A stretch of DNA of 64,000 nt from Tenacibaculum sp. 190130A14a (lineage in GTDB: Bacteria; Bacteroidota; Bacteroidia; Flavobacteriales; Flavobacteriaceae). The stretch is taken from NCBI RefSeq assembly GCF_964048965.1, contig NZ_OZ040189.1:2914001-2978000 (forward strand). Reading direction: 5' to 3'. Made by a program: the position numbers and the translations under genes. Below are positions 28,180 to 37,585 of the stretch, piece by piece; positions within the stretch are counted from its first letter, which is position 1, and every line of letters begins with the position of its first letter. The notes beneath the pieces are model-generated. The model had not been told where the DNA came from. It worked only from the letters and a program-made list of their open reading frames with translations, and did no database searches.

Positions 28180-28482
28180 TTAATTCTTTTGACCTATAAA
28201 TAAACTCAACATTAATATCACTGGAATAATAAATGTCAAATACTTAAATACCTTCTTTAATATTTCTGATTCTTTTACATTTATCATTCTGTCCATCATT
28301 TCAACCACTAATAAAACCAGATTACTTCCTATAAACCAATACACAACTTCTAAAACAACTATATCTTTCTTAAAAACTGTAATAAAAAAACTTAAAACCA
28401 ATACTATAACTATTAATCCAAGCAACAGTAAGTTCATGTTTTTTCTTGTTTGATTCCAATAGTCAATTTTTCTTTTATTCAT
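28180..28482 (-). CDS. Small membrane protein of the kynurenine operon, unknown function
   Basis: The 100-residue protein has three hydrophobic segments (about residues 14-32, 40-62 and 78-97) and a basic N-terminus (MNKRKIDYWNQTRKN). I recognise no family. It lies between kynU and kmo with gaps of 1 and 6 bp, so it is almost certainly cotranscribed and may be a partner that holds an enzyme at the membrane, but nothing in the sequence proves this. Confidence 0.6.
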   Translation of the reverse strand: MNKRKIDYWNQTRKNMNLLLLGLIVIVLVLSFFITVFKKDIVVLEVVYWFIGSNLVLLVVEMMDRMINVKESEILKKVFKYLTFIIPVILMLSLFIGQKN

Positions 28483-28483
28483 T

Positions 28484-29743
28484 TTACAATAATCCTTTTA
28501 AAATCTCTACCATTCTAAATACGTCTTCAAAACTATTGTACATTGGTACAGGTGCACAACGTATAACATCTGGCTCTCTCCAGTCGGTTATTACATTTTT
28601 TTCCGTGAGTTTATGATGTAAACTTTTATCAGCATTCTTCACTTGAATGGATAATTGACATCCCCTTTCTTTAGGATTACTAGGAGTTATTACCTTAATT
28701 CTATCGGTATCAATTTGGTTTACTAAAAACTCAAAATATCCAGTTAATCTCTCTGATTTTTCTCTTAAAGCTGCCATTCCAACCTTGTCAAATAAATCTA
28801 AGGATGAACGTATAGCTGCCATTGATAAAATTGGCGGATTACTCAGTTGCCATCCTTCTCCTCCCGCCATTACATCAAAAGGCTGACGCATGTTAAAACG
28901 GGTTTCTTTATTGTGATTCCACCATCCTGCAAATCGAGGTAATTCTTTATTATACGCATGTTTTTCGTGCACAAACAACCCTGCTAAACTACCTGGACCA
29001 GAGTTTAAATATTTATAAGTACACCAAGCGGCAAAATCTACTCCACTTTCATGTAATTCAGGAGAAATATTTCCAGCTCCATGCGCTAAATCAATCCCTA
29101 CAAAACAGTCTTTAGCATGACCTATTTCTGCAATTCGTTTTAAATCTAGATATTGTCCGGTATAATAGTTTACACCACCAATTAGTAGTAACGCTATTTG
29201 ATCTCCCTGTTCAGAGACGATTTGTTCCAAATCTTCTATTCTAAGTAATTCCTCCCCTTCTCTTGGCCTCCATTCTATCAATCCCTCTTCTGGATCAAAT
29301 CCATGAAACTTTAGCTGTGATTGCACTGCATATCTATCTGAAGGAAAGGCATCTGATTCTATCACAATTTTAAACTTGGTTTTGGTTGGTTGGTAAAAAG
29401 AAACCATTAACAAATGAAGATTGGTTGTAAGTGTATTCATTATAACTACTTCCAATGGCTTTGCCCCAACAATTGTTGCCATTTTTTCTGTAAGAAATTC
29501 ATGATATGGCATCCATGGATTCTTCGCTTCGAAATGCCCTTCAACTCCATACTTAGCCCAATCATCTAACTCTTGCTGAATGTATTGCTGTGTTTGTTTT
29601 GGCTGTAACCCTAAGGAGTTTCCTGTAAAGTATAACCAATCATTCCCTTCTTTATCTTTTGGTATATGAAACTGATCTCGTAAATAACTTAATTTATCTT
29701 CCTTATCTAATTGTTGTGCGTATTCTAATGTTGCTTTGTACAT
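28484..29743 (-). CDS. kynU: Kynureninase
   Basis: The 419-residue PLP enzyme cleaves kynurenine or 3-hydroxykynurenine to anthranilate or 3-hydroxyanthranilate plus alanine. Signatures include DWLYFTGNSLGLQPK near the start, IESDAFPSDRYAVQSQ, GIDLAHGAGN, and the PLP lysine segment AAWCTYKYLNSGPGSLAGLF near residue 240, then the substrate-site MRQPFDVMAGGEGWQLSNPP. It is the first gene of the minus-strand operon and is divergent from the IclR regulator, whose candidate operator lies about 80 bp upstream of this start. Confidence 0.97.
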   Translation of the reverse strand: MYKATLEYAQQLDKEDKLSYLRDQFHIPKDKEGNDWLYFTGNSLGLQPKQTQQYIQQELDDWAKYGVEGHFEAKNPWMPYHEFLTEKMATIVGAKPLEVVIMNTLTTNLHLLMVSFYQPTKTKFKIVIESDAFPSDRYAVQSQLKFHGFDPEEGLIEWRPREGEELLRIEDLEQIVSEQGDQIALLLIGGVNYYTGQYLDLKRIAEIGHAKDCFVGIDLAHGAGNISPELHESGVDFAAWCTYKYLNSGPGSLAGLFVHEKHAYNKELPRFAGWWNHNKETRFNMRQPFDVMAGGEGWQLSNPPILSMAAIRSSLDLFDKVGMAALREKSERLTGYFEFLVNQIDTDRIKVITPSNPKERGCQLSIQVKNADKSLHHKLTEKNVITDWREPDVIRCAPVPMYNSFEDVFRMVEILKGLL

Positions 29744-29822
29744 GCTGCTTTTTATTTCAAAAAACCTTTTCTAAAAGAACACTAAAGATACTCTATTTCC
29801 GATCAAAATAAAAAACCAAAGT

Positions 29823-29839
29823 GTTTCACATTATGAAAC
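29823..29839. promoter_or_regulatory. Inverted repeat in the kynU-iclR intergenic region, candidate IclR operator
   Basis: GTTTCACATTATGAAAC is a perfect 6-bp inverted repeat (GTTTCA / TGAAAC) around 5 bp, 80 bp upstream of kynU and 57 bp upstream of the proposed regulator start. It is the only good dyad in this short divergent region. Binding by the adjacent IclR protein is inferred from position. Confidence 0.55.
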
Positions 29840-29895
29840 GGCGTTTTATAAATCTAAACATTTTTTTTATCTTGGTCAACACATTTTTTATTTTT

Positions 29896-30672
29896 ATGAG
29901 CGACAATGACAAAAAAGTAAATCAATCTGTAGTAAAGGCTTTTGCTCTACTTGATGCTTTTACAAACGAAAAAACTACCTGGGGTGTACGTGAATTAGCT
30001 TTAAAAACAGGTTATAATAAAAGCACCACGTATCGTTTACTAAACACTTTAGCCGCTTTAAACATTGTTCATCAAAACGACAATGAAAAATATAGCTTAG
30101 GAAGTAAACTGTTCGAATTAGGAAATAGGGTAGCCATATACAAGGCTATTTCGAAATCAACGAATACGCCTATTAAAAATGTTGCTCTAGAAATTCAGGA
30201 AACTGTATTGTTAAGTATCTTAAAAGAAGACCAAGTATTTCACATCAATAAAGCTGATAGTTTACATGGGTTAAAAATAAATACTTCCATCGGTTCTTAC
30301 CAACCTATTCATGCTACAGCATCTGGTAAACTACTACTCGCTTTTTCTAATAAAGAAACACAGCATGAAATTTTAAAAAGAATACAGCTCTATAAAGCTA
30401 CTCAGCATACAATTACTAATTTAAAGAAATTTAAAGAAGAATTAAACAAAACATATACTCGAGGATACGCTCTCGATATTGAAGAATTTGAATTAGGATT
30501 AGTCAGTATTGCTATTCCTATTCGAAATAAAACAGGTAACATAATTGCAAGCATAAGTGCTTCTGGGCCTTTAAGTAGATTTAGGACTGAAAACATTCCT
30601 AATTACATTGGTATTCTCCAAAAAGGTGTTACCATTATGGAAAAAGAGTTTAAAGACTTTGACAGTTTATAA
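29896..30672 (+). CDS. IclR family transcriptional regulator of the kynurenine cluster
   Basis: A 258-residue regulator if started at ATG 29896 (MSDNDKKVNQSVVKAFALLD), the usual IclR N-terminus; an upstream ATG at 29821 would overlap the candidate operator and add a non-family hydrophobic segment. The N-terminal winged helix (WGVRELALKTGYNKSTTYRL) is followed by the IclR effector domain from about residue 90 (IHATASGKLLLAF, RGYALDIEEFELGLVSIAIPI, SISASGPLSRF). It is divergent from kynU and most likely senses a kynurenine-pathway intermediate; the effector cannot be told. Confidence 0.88.
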   Translation: MSDNDKKVNQSVVKAFALLDAFTNEKTTWGVRELALKTGYNKSTTYRLLNTLAALNIVHQNDNEKYSLGSKLFELGNRVAIYKAISKSTNTPIKNVALEIQETVLLSILKEDQVFHINKADSLHGLKINTSIGSYQPIHATASGKLLLAFSNKETQHEILKRIQLYKATQHTITNLKKFKEELNKTYTRGYALDIEEFELGLVSIAIPIRNKTGNIIASISASGPLSRFRTENIPNYIGILQKGVTIMEKEFKDFDSL

Positions 30673-30675
30673 ATA

Positions 30676-30702
30676 AAAAATCCCGCTCAACGCGGGATTT
30701 TT
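30676..30702. terminator. Bidirectional terminator between iclR and serB-serA
   Basis: AAAAATCCCGC / GCGGGATTTTT forms an 11-bp stem with a 5-nt loop and flanking A/T runs, between two convergent genes. Confidence 0.88.
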
Positions 30703-30710
30703 CTTATTTC

Positions 30711-32603
30711 TTAATATAGAACTCTAAACTTAATGGTACCATCCACATTCTTCAGTTTTGCAACTACATCTTGATCATATTCCTTATCAACATCTGTAAT
30801 TACATACCCAACTTTTTCATCAGTAGATAAATACTGCCCCGTAATGTTCAACTCATACTTAGCAAGTACTTTATTAATCTTTGCCATTACTCCTGGTACA
30901 TTCTTATGAATATGTAAGAAACGATGTGCATTATCATGTTTTGGTAATCTAATATTCGGGAAGTTTACAGCATCTACTGTATTTCCAGAGTTTATATACG
31001 CCATAATTTTACCAGGAACAAAATCGGCAATATCTTTTTGCGCTTCTTCTGTACTTCCTCCAACATGTGGTGTTAAAATTACATTATTCAATCCTTTTAA
31101 CTTAGTAAAGAATTCTCCATTCTTTCTTGGTTCTTCCGGATATACATCTACTGCTGCTCCAGCAATCTTACCTGACTCTAAAGCACCTACTAACGCCTCA
31201 ATATCCACTACAAATCCTCTAGATAAATTCACTAAATGTGCCCCATCTTTCATCTCTGCAATTTCCTCTTTTCCTATATAGTTTTTATTTGCTGCATTGT
31301 CATCAATATGCAATGTCACTACATCAGATAAATTTAAAAGTTCTTTTAAAGTATTTACTTTGGTAGCATTACCTAATGCCAACTTATCTTCAACATCATA
31401 ATAATATACATCCATTCCTAAAGCTTCAGCTAAAACAGATAATTGTTTACCGATATTACCATACCCAACAATTCCTAATTTTTTACCACGTACTTCTTTA
31501 GAACCTTGTGCCGTTTTATTCCACTGTCCGTTATGTAATTCTGTACTTCGTTGAAAAACACTTCTCATTAACATAATGATTTCACCAATAGCCAATTCTA
31601 CCACTGAACGTGTATTACTATACGGTGCATTGAATACAACAATTCCATTTTCTTTGGCTGCTTCTAAATCAATTTGTTTCGTTCCAATACAAAAGGCAGA
31701 AACCACCATTAATTTTTCAGCAGCTTCAATAACTCTTCTTGTTACTTGCGTTTTCGATCTAATCCCTAACACATGAACATCTTTCAATTTCTCTATCAAT
31801 TCATCTTCAGATAAACTTCTAGAAACTGTTTCTACTGAAAATCCATCACCTGATAATTTTGTAAACGCATCAGGGTGTACATTCTCTAATAATAGAATTT
31901 TAATTCTATGCTTTGGAAATGATATGTTTCTTGGTAATTTATTCACGTATAAAAATTCGTCTAAATTTGGTGTTATATGATCAGCGCTCGCAATAGTTTT
32001 ATCGCGTATTACATTTTCTGTATAAGCAAAAAATGTATCTGCAACTCCTGCTTCTTTAGTTACTGCATCACTGTATCCATCTCCAATAACCTGAATTTCT
32101 CCTTTTAAATCCAAATCTTTTAAACATTGGATTTTTCCATTATGAGTAGATAGTACATTCTCTCTATCAAAACCAACAATCATTTCATTTTCATCAAACT
32201 CAAAGGTATTTGCAAAAACTCTTTCTGATGGAATATTGTATTCTGCAACAATTGGGTCTATAAACTCTTTAAACCCAGCTGAAATTACATAAATATCTTC
32301 AGAAAACCTCTCAAAAAACTCTTTATTTCTTTCAATAGAAGGAGAAACCTTCTGTTTTAACTCATCGATTAAAATGGATAAGTCTGCTTTTTTAGCATTC
32401 AAAACTTGAATACGTTTTTCTAAAGATTCCGTAAAGGAAATTTCACCATCTATCCCTAAATTGGTAATATTGGTAATCCCTTCTAAGATTTCTTCTTTTT
32501 GCGGGTTGTTAGCTAAGGTAATCTCAGCCAATACATCTAAAGCTTCTACTTTTGTTAAAGTGCTATCAAAATCGAATACAAAGTTTCTTTTTTCAGTACT
32601 CAT
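30711..32603 (-). CDS. serA: Fused phosphoserine phosphatase / D-3-phosphoglycerate dehydrogenase
   Basis: The 630-residue protein joins two serine-biosynthesis enzymes. Residues 1-215 are a SerB-type HAD phosphatase: FVFDFDSTLTKVEALD (nucleophile Asp), YVISAGFKEF, GKIQCLKDL and VIGDGYSDAV. Residues about 235-545 are a 3-phosphoglycerate dehydrogenase with KLGIVGYGNIGKQLS and ILTPHVGGSTEEAQ. The final 80 residues are an ACT domain (LHIHKNVPGVMAKINKVLAK) that would sense serine. The two activities are the first and last steps of the pathway, and the middle enzyme SerC is not nearby. The single long frame has no sign of a sequencing fusion. Confidence 0.9.
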   Translation of the reverse strand: MSTEKRNFVFDFDSTLTKVEALDVLAEITLANNPQKEEILEGITNITNLGIDGEISFTESLEKRIQVLNAKKADLSILIDELKQKVSPSIERNKEFFERFSEDIYVISAGFKEFIDPIVAEYNIPSERVFANTFEFDENEMIVGFDRENVLSTHNGKIQCLKDLDLKGEIQVIGDGYSDAVTKEAGVADTFFAYTENVIRDKTIASADHITPNLDEFLYVNKLPRNISFPKHRIKILLLENVHPDAFTKLSGDGFSVETVSRSLSEDELIEKLKDVHVLGIRSKTQVTRRVIEAAEKLMVVSAFCIGTKQIDLEAAKENGIVVFNAPYSNTRSVVELAIGEIIMLMRSVFQRSTELHNGQWNKTAQGSKEVRGKKLGIVGYGNIGKQLSVLAEALGMDVYYYDVEDKLALGNATKVNTLKELLNLSDVVTLHIDDNAANKNYIGKEEIAEMKDGAHLVNLSRGFVVDIEALVGALESGKIAGAAVDVYPEEPRKNGEFFTKLKGLNNVILTPHVGGSTEEAQKDIADFVPGKIMAYINSGNTVDAVNFPNIRLPKHDNAHRFLHIHKNVPGVMAKINKVLAKYELNITGQYLSTDEKVGYVITDVDKEYDQDVVAKLKNVDGTIKFRVLY

Positions 32604-32735
32604 AATTACTGTGTTGTGTTGTGTTTTTTAAGCCCACTAAAGTACAAAGGATACGCAAAAAAAGTATCACAAAATGATAACATTTTCACACAAAGCCTAT
32701 TTTTCTTATAAAAATTAAGTTAAATGCTTTTAAAA

Positions 32736-33551
32736 CTATAAAAAAGAAAGAAAAACAAACCAGACGATAGGAATAGCTTCCACTATAAAAGAACTATAGT
32801 ACTTAGGCTGGCTTTCATTTGCTTTTATTAACAATATAAAAAACAACAAGGATGTTAAGAGAAAGGTTTTTCTCAGTTGAAAACTGTTCGTAATAAAAAA
32901 CTCCAACATCACACATAAAACAAGTAAAAGACCTCCAAACAACTTGGTATTATTCACTCCAATTTTTATGGGAATTGTTTGTAATGATAGTACATCATAC
33001 TTCGCATCTCTAATGTCAAAAGGCAAAATTAGTGTGAAGACAAATAAAAATCTTTGAAAAAAAACGAGTAAACTTTTTTCTCCAAAGCAATCATAACCAA
33101 CATCATGCAATGGCAACAAAACGGTTATTCCCGCCCATACAAATGCAACCACTATTACTTTAATATAACTTATACTTCGTAAATTTTTTTGAAACCCTCC
33201 TAAAAATGGAATCGCATATAAAAGCGTTAATAAAGCTAAAGGAGTTAAAAACAATACGGTTTGTATGGATAATTGAAGCGTGAAATAAATCAATACAAAA
33301 AAACAAATCAAGGAAAAAATTTGAATAATTTTTAAATGAGTTGTTAAACTATGATGATGCAATTTTGCGATACCTGCATACTTCACAAAGTTATACCCTG
33401 TTATGGTTCCAAAAAAAATGAACCAATCTAAAGGCTCGTTATAAGATAAATCAAAATAGCTCTCTGTTACCCTCACTAAACAATACACTGCCAAAGCCAC
33501 GTGAATACTGGAATTAACATAAAAATCGAGCATATTTTTCAACCACTTCAT
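32736..33551 (-). CDS. UbiA prenyltransferase-like membrane protein
   Basis: The 271-residue integral membrane protein has about eight hydrophobic helices. The segment LPFDIRDAKYDVLSLQTIPIKIG near residues 175-197 resembles the second Asp-rich motif and following loop of UbiA-type prenyltransferases (DIRDxxxD...TxP). The first motif, normally NxxxDxxxD, appears degraded to GYNFVKYAG near residue 51. Catalysis is therefore doubtful. It has no close neighbours on its strand and lies divergent from gcvP. Confidence 0.6.
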   Translation of the reverse strand: MKWLKNMLDFYVNSSIHVALAVYCLVRVTESYFDLSYNEPLDWFIFFGTITGYNFVKYAGIAKLHHHSLTTHLKIIQIFSLICFFVLIYFTLQLSIQTVLFLTPLALLTLLYAIPFLGGFQKNLRSISYIKVIVVAFVWAGITVLLPLHDVGYDCFGEKSLLVFFQRFLFVFTLILPFDIRDAKYDVLSLQTIPIKIGVNNTKLFGGLLLVLCVMLEFFITNSFQLRKTFLLTSLLFFILLIKANESQPKYYSSFIVEAIPIVWFVFLSFL

Positions 33552-33648
33552 GAAACAAAAATAAGAGATATGTTTATAACGTTTCCTTTTGGTTAATAAA
33601 ATATTGTTTTAAACAAAAAATATACAAGGTCAAATCAACCATTTTGGT

Positions 33649-33656
33649 TATTTTTG
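33649..33656 (+). promoter_or_regulatory. Candidate -7 box of gcvP promoter
   Basis: TATTTTTG matches TAnnTTTG exactly, 24 bp before the preferred gcvP ATG at 33681. The alternative upstream start would begin inside this box, which supports the downstream ATG. Confidence 0.45.
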
Positions 33657-33680
33657 AGGCACTTAATAACAACAACACAA

Positions 33681-36536
33681 ATGAACACAAATTCATTTCA
33701 ATTACGTCATATAGGTCCACGTTCTAAAGACCATAAACAAATGCTTGAAACGATAGGAATTGAAAGCATTGATCAATTAATTTACGAAACTATTCCTGAT
33801 GATATTCGCTTACAAAATGAGCTAGATTTAGATCCTGCCATGAGTGAATATGAATACTTATCTCACATCAATGAGTTAGGTGCCAAAAACAAGGTTTTTA
33901 AAAGTTATATTGGTTTAGGATATCACGAGGCAATTTTACCAAGTGTTATTCAACGTAATATATTAGAAAACCCAGGATGGTATACTGCTTACACTCCGTA
34001 TCAAGCAGAAATAGCTCAAGGTAGATTAGAAGCTTTGTTAAACTATCAAACAATGGTTTGTGATTTAACAGGAATGGAACTTGCAAATGCTTCTTTATTA
34101 GACGAAGGAACTGCTGCAGCTGAAGCCATGGCTTTATTGTTTGATGTTCGAGAAAGAGCTCAAAAAAAAGCAGGAATAAATAAGTTCTTTGTTTCTGATG
34201 AAATTTTACCACAAACCTTATCTGTATTACAAACTCGAGCTATTCCTATTGGAATTGAGTTAGTGATTGGTAATCATGAAAAATTTGATTTCTCTGAAGA
34301 GTTCTTTGGTGCTATTGTTCAGTATCCAGGAAAACACGGACAAGTTTATGATTATACTGAGTTTACGGCCAATTGTAATGCTAACAATATTAAAGTAGCT
34401 GTTGCGGCAGATATTTTATCATTAGTTAATTTAAAAGCTCCAGCAGAATTTGGTGCTGATGTTGTAGTAGGTACTACACAAAGATTCGGAATTCCTTTAG
34501 GTTATGGAGGACCTCACGCAGGATACTTTGCTACCAAAGAAGCTTACAAACGTAGTATTCCTGGTCGTATTATTGGTGTTACTAAAGATACTGACGGGGG
34601 ACGTGCATTACGCATGGCTTTACAAACTCGCGAGCAACATATTAAAAGAGAAAAAGCTACTTCTAATATTTGTACTGCACAGGTACTATTAGCTGTAATG
34701 GCTGGTATGTATGCCGTTTACCATGGAAAAGATGGTATTCAGTTTATCGCTAATCAAGTACATACTGCTGCTACCACTTTAGCTAATGCTTTAGACAGTT
34801 TAGGTTTTAAACAAAAGAACACTTCTTTCTTTGACACTATCGTCATTGAAGTAGAAACAAATCAATTACGTCCTGTAGCCGAGGCTAACGGAATCAACTT
34901 CAACTACATTGATGAAAATCATATTTCAATTTCTATCAATGAAACAGTAGGTTTAAAAGAAATCAATGCTATTGTTGATTGTTTTGAACAAGCTTTTAAC
35001 ATTCAAGATATTACTATAACTGAATTTACTTCAGTAGATGTAATTCCTCAAAACATTCAAAGAACTACGTCTTTCTTAGATAACGAAGTATTTAACACGT
35101 ATCAATCAGAAACTGAAATGATGCGTTATATTAAGAAATTGGAACGTAAAGATTTAGCTTTAAATCACTCTATGATTTCTTTAGGTTCTTGTACCATGAA
35201 GTTAAATGCTGCTTCTGAAATGCTACCTTTAAGTAATCCGCAATGGGGAAACATTCACCCATTTGTACCAATCGATCAAGCACAAGGGTACCAAGAAGTA
35301 TTAACAAACTTAGAAAAACAATTAAACGTAGTAACTGGTTTTGCTGGGACTTCATTACAACCTAATTCTGGAGCGCAAGGTGAATTTGCAGGATTAATGG
35401 TTATTAGAGCATACCATGAAGCAAACGGTAATACACATAGAAACATTTGTTTAATTCCAGCATCTGCACATGGTACTAACCCTGCTTCTGCTGTTATGGC
35501 CGGAATGAAGGTTGTAGTAACTAAAACTGATGAACGCGGTAACATTGATGTAGAAGATTTACGTGCAAAAGCAGAAAAACATAAAGATAATTTAGCTGCT
35601 TTAATGGTTACCTATCCATCTACTCATGGTGTATATGAAAAAGCTATTAAAGAGATTACTCAAATCATTCACGACAACGGAGGTCAGGTATATATGGATG
35701 GTGCAAACATGAATGCGCAAGTTGGATTAACCAATCCAGCAACTATTGGTGCAGATGTTTGTCACTTAAATTTACATAAAACATTTGCTATTCCTCATGG
35801 TGGTGGAGGACCAGGTGTAGGACCAATTTGTGTTGCTCCTCAATTAGTTCCTTTCTTACCAACCAATCCTGTTATTGCTACTGGTGGAGAAAATGCTATT
35901 ACAGCAATTTCTGCAGCTCCTTGGGGGTCTGCATTAGCTTGCCTAATTTCTTATGGTTATATTACAATGTTAGGTTCTGACGGTTTAACAAACTCTACTA
36001 AGCTTGCTATTTTAAACGCAAACTATATGAAAGAGCGTTTAAGCGGTCATTTTGAAACGTTGTATACTGGAGAAATGAATAGAGCTGCTCACGAAATGAT
36101 TTTAGATTGTCGCGAGTTTAAGAAAAATGGTATTGAAGTAGTAGATATCGCGAAGCGTTTAATGGACTACGGATTCCACGCCCCTACTGTATCATTCCCT
36201 GTTGCTGGAACTATAATGGTAGAGCCAACAGAATCTGAAAGTGTTGCTGAATTAGATCGTTTTTGTGATGCTTTAATTTCTATTAGACAAGAAATTGAAA
36301 ATGCTTCAAAAGATGATAATAACAATGTTCTAAAGAATGCTCCTCACACACAAGAGATGTTAACTTCTGATGAGTGGAACTTACCTTATACTCGTAAGCA
36401 AGCAGCTTTTCCATTAGATTATATCGCAGAAAATAAATTCTGGCCAACGGTACGTCGTGTAGATGATGCTTTTGGAGATAGAAACTTAATTTGTTCTTGT
36501 AATCCTATCGAGGATTATATGGAAGCAGAAGCTTAA
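33681..36536 (+). CDS. gcvP: Glycine dehydrogenase (aminomethyl-transferring), P-protein
   Basis: The 951-residue protein is a full-length homodimeric-type P-protein of the glycine cleavage system. It decarboxylates glycine and loads the aminomethyl group on lipoyl H-protein. Family landmarks are [10 protein letters not shown] at the start, [43 protein letters not shown], and the PLP lysine segment [18 protein letters not shown] near residue 695. The ATG at 33681 gives the standard [13 protein letters not shown] start. GcvH and GcvT are not in the window. A terminator follows at once. Confidence 0.97.
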   Translation: MNTNSFQLRHIGPRSKDHKQMLETIGIESIDQLIYETIPDDIRLQNELDLDPAMSEYEYLSHINELGAKNKVFKSYIGLGYHEAILPSVIQRNILENPGWYTAYTPYQAEIAQGRLEALLNYQTMVCDLTGMELANASLLDEGTAAAEAMALLFDVRERAQKKAGINKFFVSDEILPQTLSVLQTRAIPIGIELVIGNHEKFDFSEEFFGAIVQYPGKHGQVYDYTEFTANCNANNIKVAVAADILSLVNLKAPAEFGADVVVGTTQRFGIPLGYGGPHAGYFATKEAYKRSIPGRIIGVTKDTDGGRALRMALQTREQHIKREKATSNICTAQVLLAVMAGMYAVYHGKDGIQFIANQVHTAATTLANALDSLGFKQKNTSFFDTIVIEVETNQLRPVAEANGINFNYIDENHISISINETVGLKEINAIVDCFEQAFNIQDITITEFTSVDVIPQNIQRTTSFLDNEVFNTYQSETEMMRYIKKLERKDLALNHSMISLGSCTMKLNAASEMLPLSNPQWGNIHPFVPIDQAQGYQEVLTNLEKQLNVVTGFAGTSLQPNSGAQGEFAGLMVIRAYHEANGNTHRNICLIPASAHGTNPASAVMAGMKVVVTKTDERGNIDVEDLRAKAEKHKDNLAALMVTYPSTHGVYEKAIKEITQIIHDNGGQVYMDGANMNAQVGLTNPATIGADVCHLNLHKTFAIPHGGGGPGVGPICVAPQLVPFLPTNPVIATGGENAITAISAAPWGSALACLISYGYITMLGSDGLTNSTKLAILNANYMKERLSGHFETLYTGEMNRAAHEMILDCREFKKNGIEVVDIAKRLMDYGFHAPTVSFPVAGTIMVEPTESESVAELDRFCDALISIRQEIENASKDDNNNVLKNAPHTQEMLTSDEWNLPYTRKQAAFPLDYIAENKFWPTVRRVDDAFGDRNLICSCNPIEDYMEAEA

Positions 36537-36558
36537 AACAAATCATTATAATACAATA

Positions 36559-36591
36559 AAAAAAGCCCTTGATAATTTCAAGGGCTTTTTT
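36559..36591. terminator. Bidirectional terminator between gcvP and the 94-residue protein gene
   Basis: AAAAAAGCCCTTG / CAAGGGCTTTTTT forms a 13-bp stem with a 7-nt loop, between convergent genes. Confidence 0.88.
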
Positions 36592-36876
36592 TTATGCTAC
36601 TGCAACAATATCACTTAGCGGTACTACCGTATTATTTTTAAGAATTATTGCTTTCTCAGAAATAGTCCAAACAGAAGTCTCTACTTTATGCAAACCTGAA
36701 TGATCTGTAAAAAAAATCTTGAGTTTAGTTCTATTCAAATTTTCTTTAAAAAATGCTCTCTTAAGATTTAAAGCATCATTTACTTGGTCTATTCTGTGTT
36801 CTAACACATTAATCTGAGGGAATCTCAAAAGCTTCTCTTGATCTTCCTTTACTACTTTCGTTTTTTTAAAGAACAT
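36592..36876 (-). CDS. Conserved hypothetical protein, paralogue of 37128-37415
   Basis: A 94-residue basic protein of unknown function. Its C-terminal half (KLKIFFTDHSGLHKVETSVW, then TISEKAIILKNNTVVPLSDI) aligns closely with the product of 37128-37415, and both end in a hydrophobic VA/IA dipeptide. The predicted content is an N-terminal helix and a small antiparallel sheet. The gene has its own terminator at the stop and a long AT-rich upstream region with palindromes. I cannot assign a domain. Confidence 0.65.
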   Translation of the reverse strand: MFFKKTKVVKEDQEKLLRFPQINVLEHRIDQVNDALNLKRAFFKENLNRTKLKIFFTDHSGLHKVETSVWTISEKAIILKNNTVVPLSDIVAVA

Positions 36877-37096
36877 AATACACTTTGGGGAATTGGGGTT
36901 AATTCAATTTATCAAAACTACAAATCGCTTCAATTCAACAAATTGAAATGCAAAGATAAACAATGTTATCAACAATTGTTAATAACATATATTAATAATT
37001 CTTAATATCTAAAAAGTGATAATACTTGAGTTATCAAAGAGTTATTACAGTGACTAAGCTCCTATAGTATTTAACATATTGAAGTTATTAACAATT
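36877..37096. other. AT-rich intergenic region with palindromes between the two paralogues
   Basis: No gene is seen here. A near-perfect 22-bp palindrome lies at 36965-36986 (half-site GTTATCAACAA / TTGTTAATAAC), a second dyad TTCAATT / AATTGAA at 36929-36947, and GTTATTAACAATT at 37084-37096. The last element recurs at 37536-37546, upstream of the second paralogue. These are candidate operator sites for the pair. Confidence 0.45.
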
Positions 37097-37129
37097 AAAA
37101 AAAGCCCTCGAAATTCGAGGGCTTTTTTT
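37097..37129 (-). terminator. Terminator of the 95-residue protein gene
   Basis: AAAAAAAGCCCTCG / CGAGGGCTTTTTTT forms a strong stem ending in a U-run on the minus strand and overlapping the stop codon at 37128. Confidence 0.85.
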
Positions 37130-37415
37130 AAGCTATGCTAACTATTCTTTTAAGTGGAATAATGGTGGATTGTTTTAGAATTACTGATGTATCAGTAATT
37201 CCCCACACTGTGGTTTCAACTTTCTTCAAACCATCAATGTCCATAAAGAATATTTTGACTTTTTCTCTTTCTAAGTTACCTAAAGAAAGTGCTCTTTGTA
37301 AATCTAAAAAACGATTTACAATTGCATTTTTCTTTTTTAACACTTCTTCCTTAGGAAACTTCAAGAACTTAATTTGTTCTTTTGCTACAGTCTGAAAATT
37401 TGAGTTTGTAGTCAT
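37128..37415 (-). CDS. Conserved hypothetical protein, paralogue of 36592-36876
   Basis: A 95-residue basic protein of unknown function. Compared with its neighbour it shares the middle and C-terminal pattern KVKIFFMDIDGLKKVETTVW and ITDTSVILKQSTIIPLKRI, and the N-terminal spacing FLKFPKEEVLKKKNAIVNRF. The pair looks like a tandem duplication that has diverged, each copy with its own promoter region and terminator. The small size and alternating strands might suggest an OB- or PH-like fold, but no motif supports this. Confidence 0.65.
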   Translation of the reverse strand: MTTNSNFQTVAKEQIKFLKFPKEEVLKKKNAIVNRFLDLQRALSLGNLEREKVKIFFMDIDGLKKVETTVWGITDTSVILKQSTIIPLKRIVSIA

Positions 37416-37585
37416 ATATATTAGGGAATTTAAGGATTACGCGCTCAAAACTCGATTTGAAGATGTAATACACAAATCGCGTTACCTTGTAAATATATAT
37501 GTTTTTCCTAATTGATATACATGCACTTATATCAAGTTATTAACAACAAACTTATTATATCTTTTTAATTCTTTTATACCGCTAC

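Noticed and set aside
33552..33680. Glycine riboswitch upstream of gcvP
   Set aside because: The 129-bp region is AT-rich, with no paired aptamer-like stems; only a -7 box was found.
35170..35545. Minus-strand open frames inside gcvP
   Set aside because: They are shadows of the conserved gcvP frame.
36965..36986. DnaA-box-like GTTATCAACA sequences suggesting an origin of replication
   Set aside because: Only a few loose matches occur, in AT-rich DNA, with no dnaA, dnaN or parAB genes nearby; a regulatory palindrome is simpler.
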